A DNA stretch of 64,000 nt, taken from Mesostigma viride. Its lineage: Eukaryota > Streptophyta > Mesostigmatophyceae > Mesostigmatales > Mesostigmataceae. Below the pieces are notes generated by a model. The model ran no database searches. It saw nothing but the letters and a program-made list of their open reading frames with translations, and was not told where the DNA came from. The DNA lies in NCBI GenBank assembly GCA_009746045.1, contig RPFO01000130.1, positions 767,808-831,807 on the forward strand, written 5' to 3'. The first letter of the stretch is position 1, and each line of letters begins with the position of its first letter. This document shows positions 14,411 to 25,966 of this stretch, piece after piece. The position numbers and the translations under genes are program-made.

Positions 14411-15308
14411 CTTCCTTGCCATTGTCAGGGAGTACAATCGCCAGCGGTAGGATCAGCGTCAGCGCCGCCAGAATCAGAACCACCACGACCACAGCCACTT
14501 TCCATACCGCGACGCCATCCCGCCGACTCTCCGTCACCTCCACGCTCTCGTGGTTAACCGCACCCTCGGTCCCTTGGCCCAGCTCAAACATCTCGTTTTC
14601 GCTGTGTGCTGGCGTGTACTCCTCCGGCTCACTCTCCGCATCTGTGGCCGTGTTGATGGGGCCTGCAACAGAGGACGAGGCGGTCGGCTGGGACGAGCTG
14701 CCCCCCACGCTGCTGCTGTTGCTTCTTCTTCGGGACCTGCGTTTAGGTTTTTTCTTCTTGCGGGACTGGCGGCGTTCATTGGGCCGGGCGTCCGCGCTAC
14801 TTGGGCCGGGCTCGCTCACATCTACGGCAAAGCTGCCCCCCGAGGAGGCCGCGGCGGGGAGCTCATGGCCCGACGAGCCCAAGGCCGCGTAGAAATCGGG
14901 GTGAAACACGGGGATGCCGAGGGAAACAGACTCCCCATTGGATGTCATCGGAGTTAAGACTGGCGCGGCTGCAAACGGGCTAGATAACGCCCGTGGGATT
15001 GGAATAACCGAGTCGGCAGCCGATCCCGTTGTGGACGGGGCTAGACCATTGGACGATGGTCGCGGAGGGCCCGGGCCAAGTGGAGCCTCCGCATGCGAAC
15101 TGGATTGCGGTTGCCCTCGAGATGGGCTTGAAGGCGCCAGTAATACGGGAGTCATCTCCACATGGGACTTGCAGGGAGGCTCGGAAGGCGGATTCGCAAT
15201 CTCCTCGATGGAAAAAGGAGCCGAAAGAGGCTCTGCCAGTTCTTCGTGAATGACGTGGGAGATGTGTCCCCGGTAAACTTGCCCCTGGTTCCCGGCAGTT
15301 CCCTCCAT
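14411..15308 (-). CDS. First exon: disordered cytosolic tail plus transmembrane anchor
   Basis: This exon encodes 299 residues. The ATG at 15306-15308 has a strong context (ACCATGG). Residues 1-260 are Ser/Pro/Ala-rich and look disordered, with a basic cluster at 179-195 (RRQSRKKKKPKRRSRRR). Residues about 268-293 form one hydrophobic helix (VWKVAVVVVVLILAALTLIL and onward), followed by LPDNGKE and a donor GAAG|GTACGC at 14411. The exon ends in phase 1. The next downstream coding exon on this strand (7318) starts in phase 1. Joining them gives a single-pass type II protein with two extracytoplasmic propeller-like domains, 1514 residues in all and in frame throughout. The function of the tail is unknown. 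The exon itself is convincing; linking it across an intron of about 7.1 kb is inference. Confidence 0.6.
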
Positions 15309-16290
15309 GGTAAAACTACCAGACTATGCCACTTCCGATAACCACATCGAAAATTTAAGAACAGTCATGTTTCTTCGCCCTGAAAATCCGGGATAAATAC
15401 TAACGAAACTCGCGTCGAATGCCTCCCGAGAGGGTCGGCAACTCATGTCTCACAGAAGACACTATGCTCAAAATGGTTAGTTCTATTCCAACGTTGAACT
15501 GCGGTGAGTCAAGTACTTCAAAAACGTATCGTACAGTAGCACAATACATCCAGTATGCTGACCAGGATTAACTGTAGATGTCATTGCTGACCGTTATCCC
15601 GGCTCGGCATTAATTAATGTCCATGGCTACCAAGTTTTGATGGTTTTGTCTCGTGTTGGTAAATTGCTTGTCGGCTTTCCTGAGATCTCGGTACGATGAC
15701 CGCACCCCGACATGCAGGGAGCACGGTTGGCGCCCCCAAAAAATCGGAGTCAACATGCGCAGTGCTTCCCTGCGCAGCGCTTCCAATCGTATCTATGATA
15801 TCCATAGGATCGATCGCGTCTGCACTCCGCCCGAATATTTGAAAGGCGCGTCCCGAGCGTTCGATACTGTCCTAAGCGTAAACTGCGAGTGACTATGACC
15901 GGCGCTGAGTCGAGTTGAGCGAATGCGTCGAGCGACAACTGTACCAATTTCTGGATACGGCTGCCACACCGCCGAACCCAATGTATCGATAACTGCCGGA
16001 ACCGCAGGATATCGATAACTGCCGAAAATATCTTCAGGTTCGAAAACAACCAAGGTGAGCACGAAAGGGATATTGAATAAAGGGAATATGGATGGACCTA
16101 CCTACTATTCGAAGGCACTTGCCCAGACCAGGACTCAGCTGCTCAAGTGCGAAAGTGCCCATGTGCGGCGTGGGAATTGGGATACAGTACAACTAGCTAG
16201 TATTCGAAGCCACGGGCTTGAGCCTCGAGTGCACATATTTTGTATTCGACGAACACAATAATGGAATTTCCGGATCGAAGTATTCGAATA
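15309..16290. other. No gene recognised; upstream of minus-strand gene
   Basis: Mixed-composition sequence without a supported ORF. It should contain the promoter of the gene starting at 15308 if that start is right. A word GATAACTGCCG recurs near 15987 and 16012. Confidence 0.4.
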
Positions 16291-16748
16291 CCGTAGTGGT
16301 CAAAATCACTTTGCGACAAACCTCTTTGCGAATCGACCTCGCAAACTACTTTTCATGGGCTTCATTTTGGGTCGCAAAGTTCAAAACTTACCGCGTCGCG
16401 CCTGCGCCGTGCCGCACGCAGACAGGTAGAACGAACGCGTGGCGCCAAAACTTTCGCGCCTTTTGTCACTTATCATGCGAAAGCCAAAGGTTTAGGCTTG
16501 TGCAGCCATGCACGATTGTCTTGGCACGATGGCAGAAGAGCGGGGAGGCCGGCAGGCCAGCAGGCAGTCAAGCCTACTGGCCTATAAATTTACAACATCG
16601 AGTACCTGCCAGTTGCCACTGACCATAAACAAGTCGATGGGCTCGCAAACCTAAAACTTTGCCTTCATTTTGGGTCGCAAACTATAAATTTCACCCTGTT
16701 TTGGGGTCGCAAAGTAGGTTTGTCGCAAAGTGATTTTGACCACTACGG
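16291..16748. mobile_element. MITE, Tc1/mariner-type TIRs
   Basis: A 458-bp element. Its first 33 bases (16291-16323, starting CCGTAGTGGTCAAAATCACT) are matched perfectly in inverted orientation at the right end (16716-16748). The similarity continues about 8 more bases after a one-base gap. TA dinucleotides flank both ends (16289-16290 and 16749-16750), fitting the TA target duplication of Tc1/mariner transposases. The interior has several GGGTCGCAAA motifs in both halves but no transposase ORF, so it must move in trans. Confidence 0.85.
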
Positions 16749-17038
16749 TACCATCCTGGCTGATCGCCTAGTGGTAACGATAAGTCATGATAAAGGACAA
16801 GCTTAAGGGGGGGGGGATGCTTCGCATCCCCCCCAAAAGATGGCGCAAAGCCGACCGTACCTCTAGTAGTCGAGTTTCGATCCGTCCGCCGACACATGGC
16901 AACTCCGTCGATTCAAGTCAACTGCCGAAGCTTATGAAGGGGGCTGAAAAAAGGAAAAAGTCGGGAGACAAATAACGACACGCTGTGTGGGCCTATAACA
17001 CCGCAGTCCGGCGTCCGCCCTTCCCAGTTCCCACCCAC

Positions 17039-18009
17039 CCGGAGGCCATTTGCCGCCTCAGTGAGACGCCCCGCCGCCCCAGCCGAGGTCGCAACCCCCC
17101 CCCCCTCAGCAAGCCGATGGTCTTTACATGTATCAATTGAGGTCGCAATGAGGCCTCCCACCCTCCTGAGCGAGTCGACGCCAGAGTCTGCGGGATCCCC
17201 CCCGCACTCACCCACCCGGAGGTTCCCCCCCCCCCCTCCCCCCTCCGTCAGCCATGATACGCCCCCCCGCCGACTGGCCCAGGAAAAGTACGAAGATCCG
17301 CCACAGGATGCCTCCCCGCTTGAGTGAGACGGCGAGGTCGCAAGGCCCCCCGCCCTCCTCAGCGAGACGCCAGAGTCTGCGGGATCCCCCGCCCAGCCCG
17401 CCCCCCACCCACCCGGAGTTCCTCCCCCCCCCCCCCCCCCCCGCCCCCCACCCACCCGGAAGTTCCCCCCCCCCCCCCCCCCCCACCCACCCGGAAGTTC
17501 CTCCCCCCCCCCCCCCGCCCACCCCGCCCACCCACCCACCCGGAGTTCCTCCCCCCCCCGCCCCCCCCCCCCCTCCCCCCCCCCCAGGACACTAAGACGG
17601 TCCGCCCCGGCCGGGCGAGGTCGCAAGGCCCCCCGCCCACCTCAGCGAGACGCCAGAGTCTGCGGGATCCCCCGCCCCCCCCCCCCCCACCCACCCGGAG
17701 TTCCTCCCCCCCCCCCCCCCCCCCCGCCCACCCACCCACCCGGAGGCCATTTGCCGCCTCAGTGAGACGCCCCGCCGCCCCAGCCGAGGTCGCAACCCCC
17801 CCCCCTCAGCAAGCCGATGGTCTTTACATGTATCAATTGAGGTCGCAATGAGGCCTCCCACCCTCCTGAGCGAGTCAACGCCAGAGTCTGCGGGATCCCC
17901 CCCGCACTCACCCATCCGGAGGTTCCCCCCCCCCCCCCTCCGTCAGCCATGATACGCCCCCCCGCCGACCGGCCCAGGAAAAGTACGAAGATCCGCCACA
18001 GGATGCCTC
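17039..18009. repeat. Satellite A, higher-order C-rich repeat
   Basis: The block at 17039-17313 recurs almost unchanged at 17740-18009, a period of about 700 bp. Each repeat mixes unique words (CGCCAGAGTCTGCGGGATCC, GATGGTCTTTACATGTATC) with long C runs and CCCACCCACCCGGAG. The proline-rich ORFs follow from the C runs and are not genes. The same family resumes at 25967, beyond the retrotransposon. Confidence 0.85.
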
Positions 18010-18621
18010 TGTTACGAGCCGCACCATCGGCTCTGAAAGACTCTAGTCTAGCGTGGGTTACGCCTGAATAAACTCGGAATCTGCTCTCCGCCCGGACTAC
18101 GTGAATGTAGCCCTGAATTCTAGCTAGTACGCGGAATTACTAGCTAGGCCCTGAATGCACAACTAGATAAATTATGCATATACATGGAATGCACGAAGGG
18201 CGTTAGTGCAGCCCAGATTTGACCCCTGGTTCGGCAGACGAGTTTTACTCAAGTCGATTTTATTCCAAACCAAAGATAGGAAGCCATTGTCACCTACGAC
18301 ATTTGTCCAAGACGGCGTGCATGCCAGCGGGTCGGCTGGGGGCCGAACCTCTAGCGCTGCAATTAATATCAGCCGTAGATGTACATAGTATCCGCCAGTC
18401 TGGCACCCGGTACCTGGCAGTCCCGGGTACAGACCAGTAACACACCAAACCGAAAGCAAAGCCACGGGTACCTGGGCCGGCTGATGGAATAACTCGGCCA
18501 AGTCCCCGAATCTAACGTAATAACTATCGAAAGTCTCAAACAATATCAAAATGACTTTCGACTGACCAAACTAATTTATTTTAGGAATTGTTACGCCCAA
18601 ACATGGGTTAGGGCCGTAACA
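18010..18621 (-). repeat. 3' LTR of Ty3/gypsy element
   Basis: 612 bp bounded by the short inverted ends TGTTACG (element start, at 18621 on the minus strand) and CGTAACA (element end, at 18010). It is immediately preceded, in element orientation, by a polypurine tract. No second LTR is visible in the window, so identity rests on the terminal TG..CA, the polypurine tract and position after the coding region. Confidence 0.8.
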
Positions 18622-18636
18622 CTCCTCCCCCTCCCC
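18622..18636 (-). promoter_or_regulatory. Polypurine tract (plus-strand primer)
   Basis: On the minus strand GGGGAGGGGGAGGAG lies directly before the TGTTACG start of the LTR. This is the expected position and composition for second-strand priming. Confidence 0.85.
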
Positions 18637-18931
18637 GGGGGACGATGGCTATCGTCCAATCGCCCGGGGCGCACCTCAAACAACGACACACAAACATGGA
18701 AAATTCAAAAGAAAACCAAAACACAATCATAACAACGGGGTGCTGTGTACCAGCGAGAACCCATCGTCATACATGCATATAATACACCAACTATGAGAAT
18801 ACTATGTCCCGATCCCTGTTCGCCAGCGGAGCAGTAGCCAGTTCTTCTCGGTGTTGCCTCGCAGGGACAACACCTTGATAGTTGTCAAATACTCCTTCGT
18901 CCCAGCACTCTCCGGCCAATCTCCCGGAAAA

Positions 18932-21306
18932 TTACTGGAATCCCTGCTGCGCGCGATGCCGCCGCAACGCGTTGTAGCCGTGCTCAGTCATGATCTCCGG
19001 GATCTTGCCAAGGGGAGCCGCGACCACGTCGGCGTTGAACGCCACCTGGTAGTCATTGCGCGTCTGCTGACGCAGCGTGGACTTCTCAATCCACACATCC
19101 GGCGGCCAGTACGACAGGAAGGCCGCCATGTAGGGGAGCCGGGTGAACCTGATGAACCCCTGCTCCACATCGACCTCCCCGCACCCAGTTTCCGCGAAGT
19201 ACCCGGCAGCCATGAGCAACAGCTCCTTCTGGGCCTTCTCGCTCTCGCAGTAGAACCCCGGAGCTGCCGCAATCTCAGGGAGCTGCTTCCGCATGTAGAT
19301 AGCTCCCGGGATAGGCATGAGCTTGGGATACGCAATCCGTCGCAAGTGGTGCTCAGCGCGGTATTGCGGCAGAGGCGGCGGGTGCAGATCGTACGTGGCG
19401 GTAGTCCCTACTATCACCGGCTCGTAGCGGGACTCAGATGGCACCGGCGCCGGCACATGTGCGTGCAGGAGAAAGCTGACCGAGTCGAAGGTGCCTTCTC
19501 GCTGAATAAGCACGCTGGAGCCCCCACGGAAGCGCAGGCTCGCGGGGTAGTAAAACCCGGATGGCGGGGGAAGGCTCGGGCGTGGGTATCCCACGTCAAT
19601 GTCGACCACGAAGCCAGCCACCGGATGCAAGGGGACAATGACCCGATTACGGGCATACGTGCCCCGTACCCATTCCTGGGCCGGTATCACGTCCCGACGC
19701 GGAGCGATCTCCTGTACCGGCGTCTCTGCGGAGCGGGCCAGGACAGGTTGAGGCTGCGCTGGTGCAGGCTGGGGAGCAAGGGCCGGTAAAGGCTGCTCTG
19801 GTGCGGGCGCGGGGATAAGGGCCGCGCCCTGCTGACGCAGCGGTCGGTCGTTGGCACCTCGAACGGGTGACCGTTCGCGTTCCCGAGCGCGGCCGGGTTG
19901 TCCGGGCCCAGCGGCCGCCCCTGTCAAGTTCGAAGCTGAACCGGTGTGCTCGACACGGTCCAGGGAACCGTGATTGTCCCTGGGGTGGAACGGCGCCTGT
20001 CGCGCCTCGCGCCGGCGTGACTCCCGCAGCTCTTCTTGCTGACGAGATTCCCGTGACGTGTGCCGGCGTCTCTCCCGCGCCCCGTGAGCGTGGTACAAGT
20101 CCTGTGCCGAGTCCCGACGTGCTTCCCACCAATCGCCACGCTCGTCGCGCCGTCGGATAGAATCGCGTGGCGTTTCATGACGTGCCGATTGTCCGCCACG
20201 CTCGTGACGCGGGGCAGGGCGGCTCTCACCTTGTCTCTCCCCGGATCTGTCCCGCGGGGCCACCACCACACTTGGTCGACCCCGAGGACGCCCCTTAGTA
20301 GGGAACCTCCTGGGGCGAGCCATCACCGCCTCACGGTTGTACACAATGAGGCGGCGGGGCGGCCGTGTACCGACCTGCGCCGCCCAAGGGACACCATCCT
20401 CCTCAGGGTCGTCACGGCGGACCCGTGGCAGGTCGTCATCCGACTCGTCGTCAGCCAGCTGCCTGTCACCCTCGCCTTCGGGGTCATCTCCCTCCGCCTC
20501 ATCCATCTTCCAGATCCTCCGGCACGCCTCCCGCAAGGACCACTCCCAGCACCCCGTGCAGAGCGCGCCTCGTAGGGTAACTCTCCTAAACGCGTCCGGC
20601 AATCGGTTGCGAACGCGTTCAGGGATCAGTAGCAGCGCCAGGCGGGGGTACGCGATTAGAGCCTCCAGAACGTCCTGGCAGTCGCCGCAAGCACAGAGTG
20701 GCGGATGCTGCTCCCACGCCACGGCCACCACCTGGCCCTCGACCGAGGTTGTCCTCCAATCCACCTCGATCAGGAATCCCACCTGTCTGCTGATACACAG
20801 CTTGAGCTCGGATACCGGATCTGACTTGGAACCGGGGGCGCGGTCAGGACAATAGGGTTTAGAAACGAAGTCCGATGCCGCCCGCCCATGTCTCTTGCGG
20901 CGACGCCATAGAACCTCGTCAGAGTCATAACCGGGACATGCCACTTCGGATAGTAACATTCCTGATTCTCCCGGGACGAGGTCTCCCGCTGCCGAATCTC
21001 CTCTTGCAGCCGAGCCTGTGCCTTCAGCTCCTGGGAGCCGCTGGCACCAGGCGTCGAGGGTCGCGGCTGGCTGATAGACGGCACAGCAGCCGCCTGAGCC
21101 CGCCCTATCTGCCCATCGTCATCCGTCCCTATATCCACCATGTCTGCGAACAACGAAGAGTCCTCGTCTCCCGACGGCTCCATCTGCAACCGCCAGGTGA
21201 GGGGCACCCAGTCGGGAACAGTATCGGGACCATAGCGTCTTGTAAGAAAGCCTGTACGGCTGTCTACATACCCACCTACCCTGTCAATATGGACATACCT
21301 GTACAT
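18932..21306 (-). pseudogene. Extra 3' ORF of the Ty3/gypsy element
   Basis: After the chromodomain and before the LTR lies about 2.4 kb of coding-like sequence in two overlapping frames: 21306-20770, then 20959-18932 (675 aa). A one-base shift separates them. The protein has an acidic start (SGDEDSSLFADMVDIGTDDD), a Cys cluster (LCACGDC, later LCTGCWEW) that could bind zinc, and a long Arg/Asp/Ser-rich middle. A Pro/Ala/Gln stretch follows, then a compact C-terminal domain of about 200 residues ending in NALRRHRAQQGFQ. I see no signal peptide or membrane helix, so it does not look like an envelope protein. I do not recognise the family. Possible roles are nucleic-acid binding or capsid-like, but neither is shown. 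Confidence 0.6.
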
Positions 21307-21429
21307 ACCTCGTGCAGGACCCAGCTGGTCCCCTACATACGTGTCCTGCAGCCCGTGGCGGCTGCCTACGTACCTTACCTGGACCTGTACGGCCCTGCAT
21401 GATGAACACCTTTCTTACTATCTACTGCC

Positions 21430-24400
21430 CTAGTGTAGGGCACACCTCTTCTTGTATTCCCGTAGCAGGCGCTCACATCCGCCTAGCTCGTTCTCCGTAC
21501 GCCATGAGTCCTCATAGTCGTGCTGGGTAAAACGCCATCGTACTCGGTACTGTCGCTGTCTGCTTCTCCCGCGCTGGATGTCCCGGTGGTCCACAATCTC
21601 GGCCACCTCGTCTTCCTGTTCACCGGTCTCGGGGTTGTATTCGACGGGGGCCGGCGGATTGAGGCGACCTTGGATGGAGTTCTGGTGATACAACTTGAGT
21701 TGATCGCGGTGGAAGTTGGGGGAAGTGTTCCAGGAGCTTGGGATGTCGACCTTGAACATCACATCGCCCAGCTTCTCCAAGACCTTGTGAGGCCCCAGGA
21801 ACATAGGACGGAGCTTGGTCTTGAGCTCACCTCCTACCTTCTCGGAGAAACGTCCTAGTCGGGGGCCTTCCACCAGAACCCAGTCACCTGCCTCAATCGA
21901 GGGGTGCGCGCGTCCAGGCGACTAGCGGTCCTCGCCATATAGCGCTCGGCTGCGGCTCGGTAGCCCCTGACCGCGCTGTCATGGGCCTGACGCATCTGAA
22001 CCAACAGCTTCTCCACCCCTTCCAGGGTGTCCCGCCGGACCGTTTTCTCTGCCAAAGCGGGGCTCGTGAGAAGGTCGGTCGGCGTAAGCGGGTGCCTGCC
22101 AGTGTTGAGGAAGAACGGCGTGAGGCCATGGGCCGCCTGGGGGGCGTTGTTCAAGGAGAATTCCACCAAGCCCAGAAACTCCTCCCAATTGCCTCCCACC
22201 GCGTCAGTGTAGTGTCGCATGGTCTCTTGCACTGTGCGGTTCAGTCGCTCCACCAGGTGAGAGGACGAGCTGTGGTACGCTGTCCCCAATGACACCTTGG
22301 TGCCCAGTCGTTCAAAGAACTCCTGCCAGAAGCGAGCCGTGAACAACTTGTCACGGTCCGATATGAATTGCCGGCTGAGTCCGTGGTACCGAAACACGTG
22401 GTGGAGATACAACTTAGCGCAAGCCTCAGCCGTGAGCTCGGCCGGGCATGGGGCCAAGTGACACATGCGCGTCAGGCGGTCCAAGAAAACCAAGATCATG
22501 CTGTTGCCGTGCTTGGTCTTCCGGAAGGGGCCAATAAAATCCATCATCAATGAGTCCCAAGGCGCCATGGGGTCAGGCAGCGTCTTGGGGATCGCTTGTG
22601 ACCCCGTGTTGCGGGACTTCATGATCTGGCATGATGGACACTCGCGCACGTACGTCTCGATGTACTCCCGCATACCTGGCCAGTAGAAGTTCTTTCTGGC
22701 CCGCGGCAGCAGGCGATGGATTCCTTGGTGGCCACCGGTGAGGGAGTCGTGGAGCTCATGGAGCAGAGCCGCTCTACATATCTCCGGGACGTACAGGCGC
22801 CAGCAGTCAGGTCTCACCATGACATAGAGTCGTCCGTCCTGGAACTTGCACGGGAGCTTGCCCATCTGCTGAGGGTGCGACCTGATCGCCTCCAGGGCTG
22901 CTGCTTCCGTGACGGTGAATCGGCTGATCAGCGTCTCCAGAACGGAGGTGACGGTGTACGCATCCGCCTCCTCTTCAGTCTCGAGGGTTTGGTATACGTA
23001 CTCCGAGAAAATGGTGGGGGACCCAATGGGCTGCAAGTGAAAAATTCCCTGAGCCGGGACCACGTGGCTGAGTGGCAAGCGCGAATGGGACCCCTCCCCT
23101 TCCCCGGGGGCGCGCACGTCCTCGTGCGAACCCCAGTCGGGGGATAGGTCGTCCATGGTGGTACGACCCGTGTGAAACAAATAACGAGCCTGCGGTGACC
23201 GCGGAAGGTCACCATAGGACGTGCCGGGCGCCTGAGCTGGGACGCAAGTGGTATGTAGTACTCCCAGATCTTCATAGAACCAGTAGTCCTCCCGCCGGGA
23301 AAGGGCGTCTGGGACCACGTTCTCTGCACCCTTGACGTACTGAATCTTAAAGGGGGCGAACTGGGACAAGTACTCCAGCCAGCGTGCTTGACGGGGCACC
23401 AGGTTGGGTTGGGCGAGCAGATGCGTGAGGGGCCGATGATCCGTGTGGATGATCAGCCGGTGGGGATCAAGATCCCCCTGCTCGCTGATGGCAACGTCAA
23501 ACTGGGCCCCGAGAAGATGATGGCGCCAGGTATGGCAGCAGTAGACCACGGCAAGAAGCTCCTGCTGGTGTACCGGATAGTTGCGCTCGGCAGGGATCAT
23601 AGTCCGGGAGATGTACTCGACCGGCTGCAACCCCTGACCCTGGTCCTGCAATAGGACACCGCCGATTGCAACCTTGCTCGCGTCCGTTGCGACCACAAAG
23701 GGCTTGGACGGGTCCGAGATAACGAGCACGGGGGCCGTGGTCAGGCTGCGCTTGAGGGCCTCAAAGGCCTGTTGGCACGGTTCCGACCAAACGAAAGGAA
23801 CACCCTTCTTGAGGAGGGCGTTAATGGGGGCAGCGATCGTCGCGAAACGGGGGATGAAACGTCGGTAATACGACGCGACACCCAAAAAGCTGCGCACGCC
23901 CTTGACGTTGGTCGGGGTCGGCCACTGCTGGATGGAGGCGATCTTGGAGGGGTCCGTCGCGACGCCGGCAGCGGACAGGGTATGACCGAGGAACGGTACG
24001 CTGCGACCAGCGCGGACCTTGGCCTTGCGGACCGAAAGATTCTCCTCCTCCATGATGCGCAATACCGTGGCGACGTCCTCGAGGTGATCCTCAAAGGTCT
24101 TGGAGTACACCAAGATGTCATCCAGGTATGCGAGCGCACAAGTGCGCTTGTAGGACCACGGGGGCTTCGCGCCCCGGTTGGGGTCCTCGAGGTCACGGGA
24201 AACCTGCGGGAGATGCGCGGTTCCCATGACTGGGCGGAGGATGTCATTCATGAGCATCTGAAAGCTCGCAGGGGAGTTGCACAACCCCATGGCGGCCACA
24301 CGGAACTGATAGTGGCCGAACGGCGTGTTGAACGCCGTTTTATGACAGTCCTCCGGCGCAATCCTTAACTGCCAGAACCCGTCTGCGCAATCAAGGACGG

Positions 24401-25622
24401 TGAAACATGTGGCGCCCTGCACGCGGTTGAAGATATCGTCGATGCGGGGGAGAGGGTACTTGGACTTTACCGTAATAGCGTTCAGCTTACGATAGTCCGT
24501 GACGAGCCGCCACTTGCCCCCAGGCTTGGGGACCAACAGCACGCCTGCTGAGAAGGGGCTGTTGCTGGGCTCGATGAGACCCCGCTCCAGAAGCGCCATC
24601 AAGATCTTCTTGAGCTCCACCAGCTCCACCGGACCCATGCGGTACATAGGGGACGTCGTAGGGCCATAGCCCTCCTGCAATTGGATGCGGTGGAGCACCG
24701 AGCGCGGCGGGGGAAACTCTTGCTTACTCTCATCAAAGAGCTTCGCGCGTGCTGCCAACACCGCATTGTAGCGCTCAGTCTCCTCGGGGGTGAAGCCCAC
24801 ACCGATCTCATTGAGCATGAGCTCCACGGCAGCGAGGTCGAGGCGATACATGTAGTATTCCTTGCCCTGACGCAGCTTGCCCTCCAACGACTTGATGCTC
24901 ATGAGGATCTGTGAGGCTTGGCGGGGTTGGGTAAATTCCCGCTCGTGCGTGACGTTGTGCACAGTGGGACCCTGCGCCTGATATTCGCCAACCGGACTCC
25001 AAAAGGAGCCGTCGGGGAACCACACCACGCGACGCTTAATGCTGATGTCAACATCCTGAGCGTCCATCCAGTCAATGCCAATAATGATATCGGCTGCGCC
25101 CAGCGGCGCGACAGTGGCGGTAAGCTCCACAGGGATGCCCTGAATCACCGCCTTGATGTCGACTAGACCTGGCGAGGGGTTCTTGCGACCATCTGAGTAA
25201 GTCACATTTACCACTGTCGCGTGTGGCCGTATAGTGTAGCCAGCGCGACGCGCCAGTGCCTCATTGATGAATGACGTGGAAGCGCCCGTGTCGACCATGA
25301 ACTGCACGTCCATGACAGTCTTGCCCTTGAGGAAGGGGTCCAGTGCTGTTGATGGCACTGCCAGACCCCCTCGAAAGAGGAGCAAGCTGCGGGCCGCACT
25401 CCTCGGGGCTGCATGCGTCGGCGGGGCGTCCGCGTTGCTGCCCGAAGCCGGAATTGTAGCCGTGGCTGGAGCCTCACCAACTGGCTCCATACTCGCGCCG
25501 GTATCCGCAACTAACGGTGCCTGTACGGCGGAGCTACTGCTATCTACACTATTTACTCCTACTACGCTATCTACCCTATCTACCTGAGCTACCGCTACTT
25601 CTACCCCCAAGGGGAGGGACAC
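21430..25622 (-). pseudogene. pol: Ty3/gypsy pol: protease, RT, RNase H, integrase, chromodomain
   Basis: The main frame (25622-21855, 1255 codons) carries, in order, a retropepsin VDTGAS (about residue 110), RT with TDYRKLN (about 373) and AYLDDILVYS (about 497), and RNase H with VATDASK (about 643). The integrase has a HHCC finger (HELHDSLTGGH ... CPSC) and a DD35E core: MMDFIG, ISDRDKLF, and E in VERLNRT 35 residues later. Near 21900 the frame breaks. The continuation EAGDWVLVEGPRLGRFSEKV is in another frame and leads into a chromodomain (EVAEIVDHRD ... YRVRWRFTQHDYEDSW ... LLREYKKR) ending at 21430. The usual YHPQTDGQTE before the catalytic E reads YHSSSSHLVE here. One indel separates this pol from intactness. 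Replication protein of a plant/fungal-type chromovirus. Confidence 0.9.
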
Positions 25623-25966
25623 TACGCGCGAGGAACGGATGGCCGGGAGGCCGCCTCGTTCGACCGCCCGGTCCGCTCTTCCCCCTCCTCCACCGGTTCC
25701 TCCTCATCGTCGTCGCCATACGCATAGCCTGCGATGGCCTGGGCATCCATCCGCCCACTGTCCGAGTCGTGATCAGCCGCGCCTCGTTGCTGCGCTAGCA
25801 CCTTGTTCACCTCGCGGGTCACCCGTTGGAAGGATGGACCTGAGGCCCGAGGCGTTTGATACTGCGCGGGCTGGCGGCGGGCATTCTGCAGCTTGGCTGC
25901 ACGTGCTCCCGCATTACGGGGCCGATCGCCTCGCTGCGCAGGGTCCGGACGTTTGCCGAAGCGAGA
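25622..25966 (-). pseudogene. gag: Gag C-terminal remnant
   Basis: About 115 residues in frame up to the junction with satellite A, ending at a TAG that overlaps the first pol GTG (TAGTG). It contains QRVTREVNKVLAQQRG and an acidic tail GDDDEEEPVEEGEE. No CCHC knuckle is in the surviving part. The reading frame upstream of 25966 continues into satellite sequence and is spurious. Confidence 0.6.

Larger units (their letters stand above)
18010..25966 (-). mobile_element. Ty3/gypsy chromovirus, 5'-truncated
   Basis: In minus orientation the element reads: gag 3' end, pol (protease, RT, RNase H, integrase), chromodomain, an extra ORF, polypurine tract, LTR. At 25966 the gag sequence stops abruptly and satellite A begins. 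The 5' LTR, primer-binding site and most of gag are missing. The LTR end at 18010 abuts the satellite word GGATGCCTC, which in an uninterrupted satellite unit (26169 onward) continues CCCGCC. So the element landed in satellite A and later lost its 5' end. Confidence 0.85.

Noticed and set aside
16913-17950. Pro-rich and Gly-rich ORFs in satellite A
   Set aside because: They come from long C or G runs and repeat with the satellite. No start context or domain.
18200-18260. tRNA-like B box in the LTR (GGTCAAATCTGG, minus)
   Set aside because: Weak match with no A box at proper spacing and located inside the LTR.
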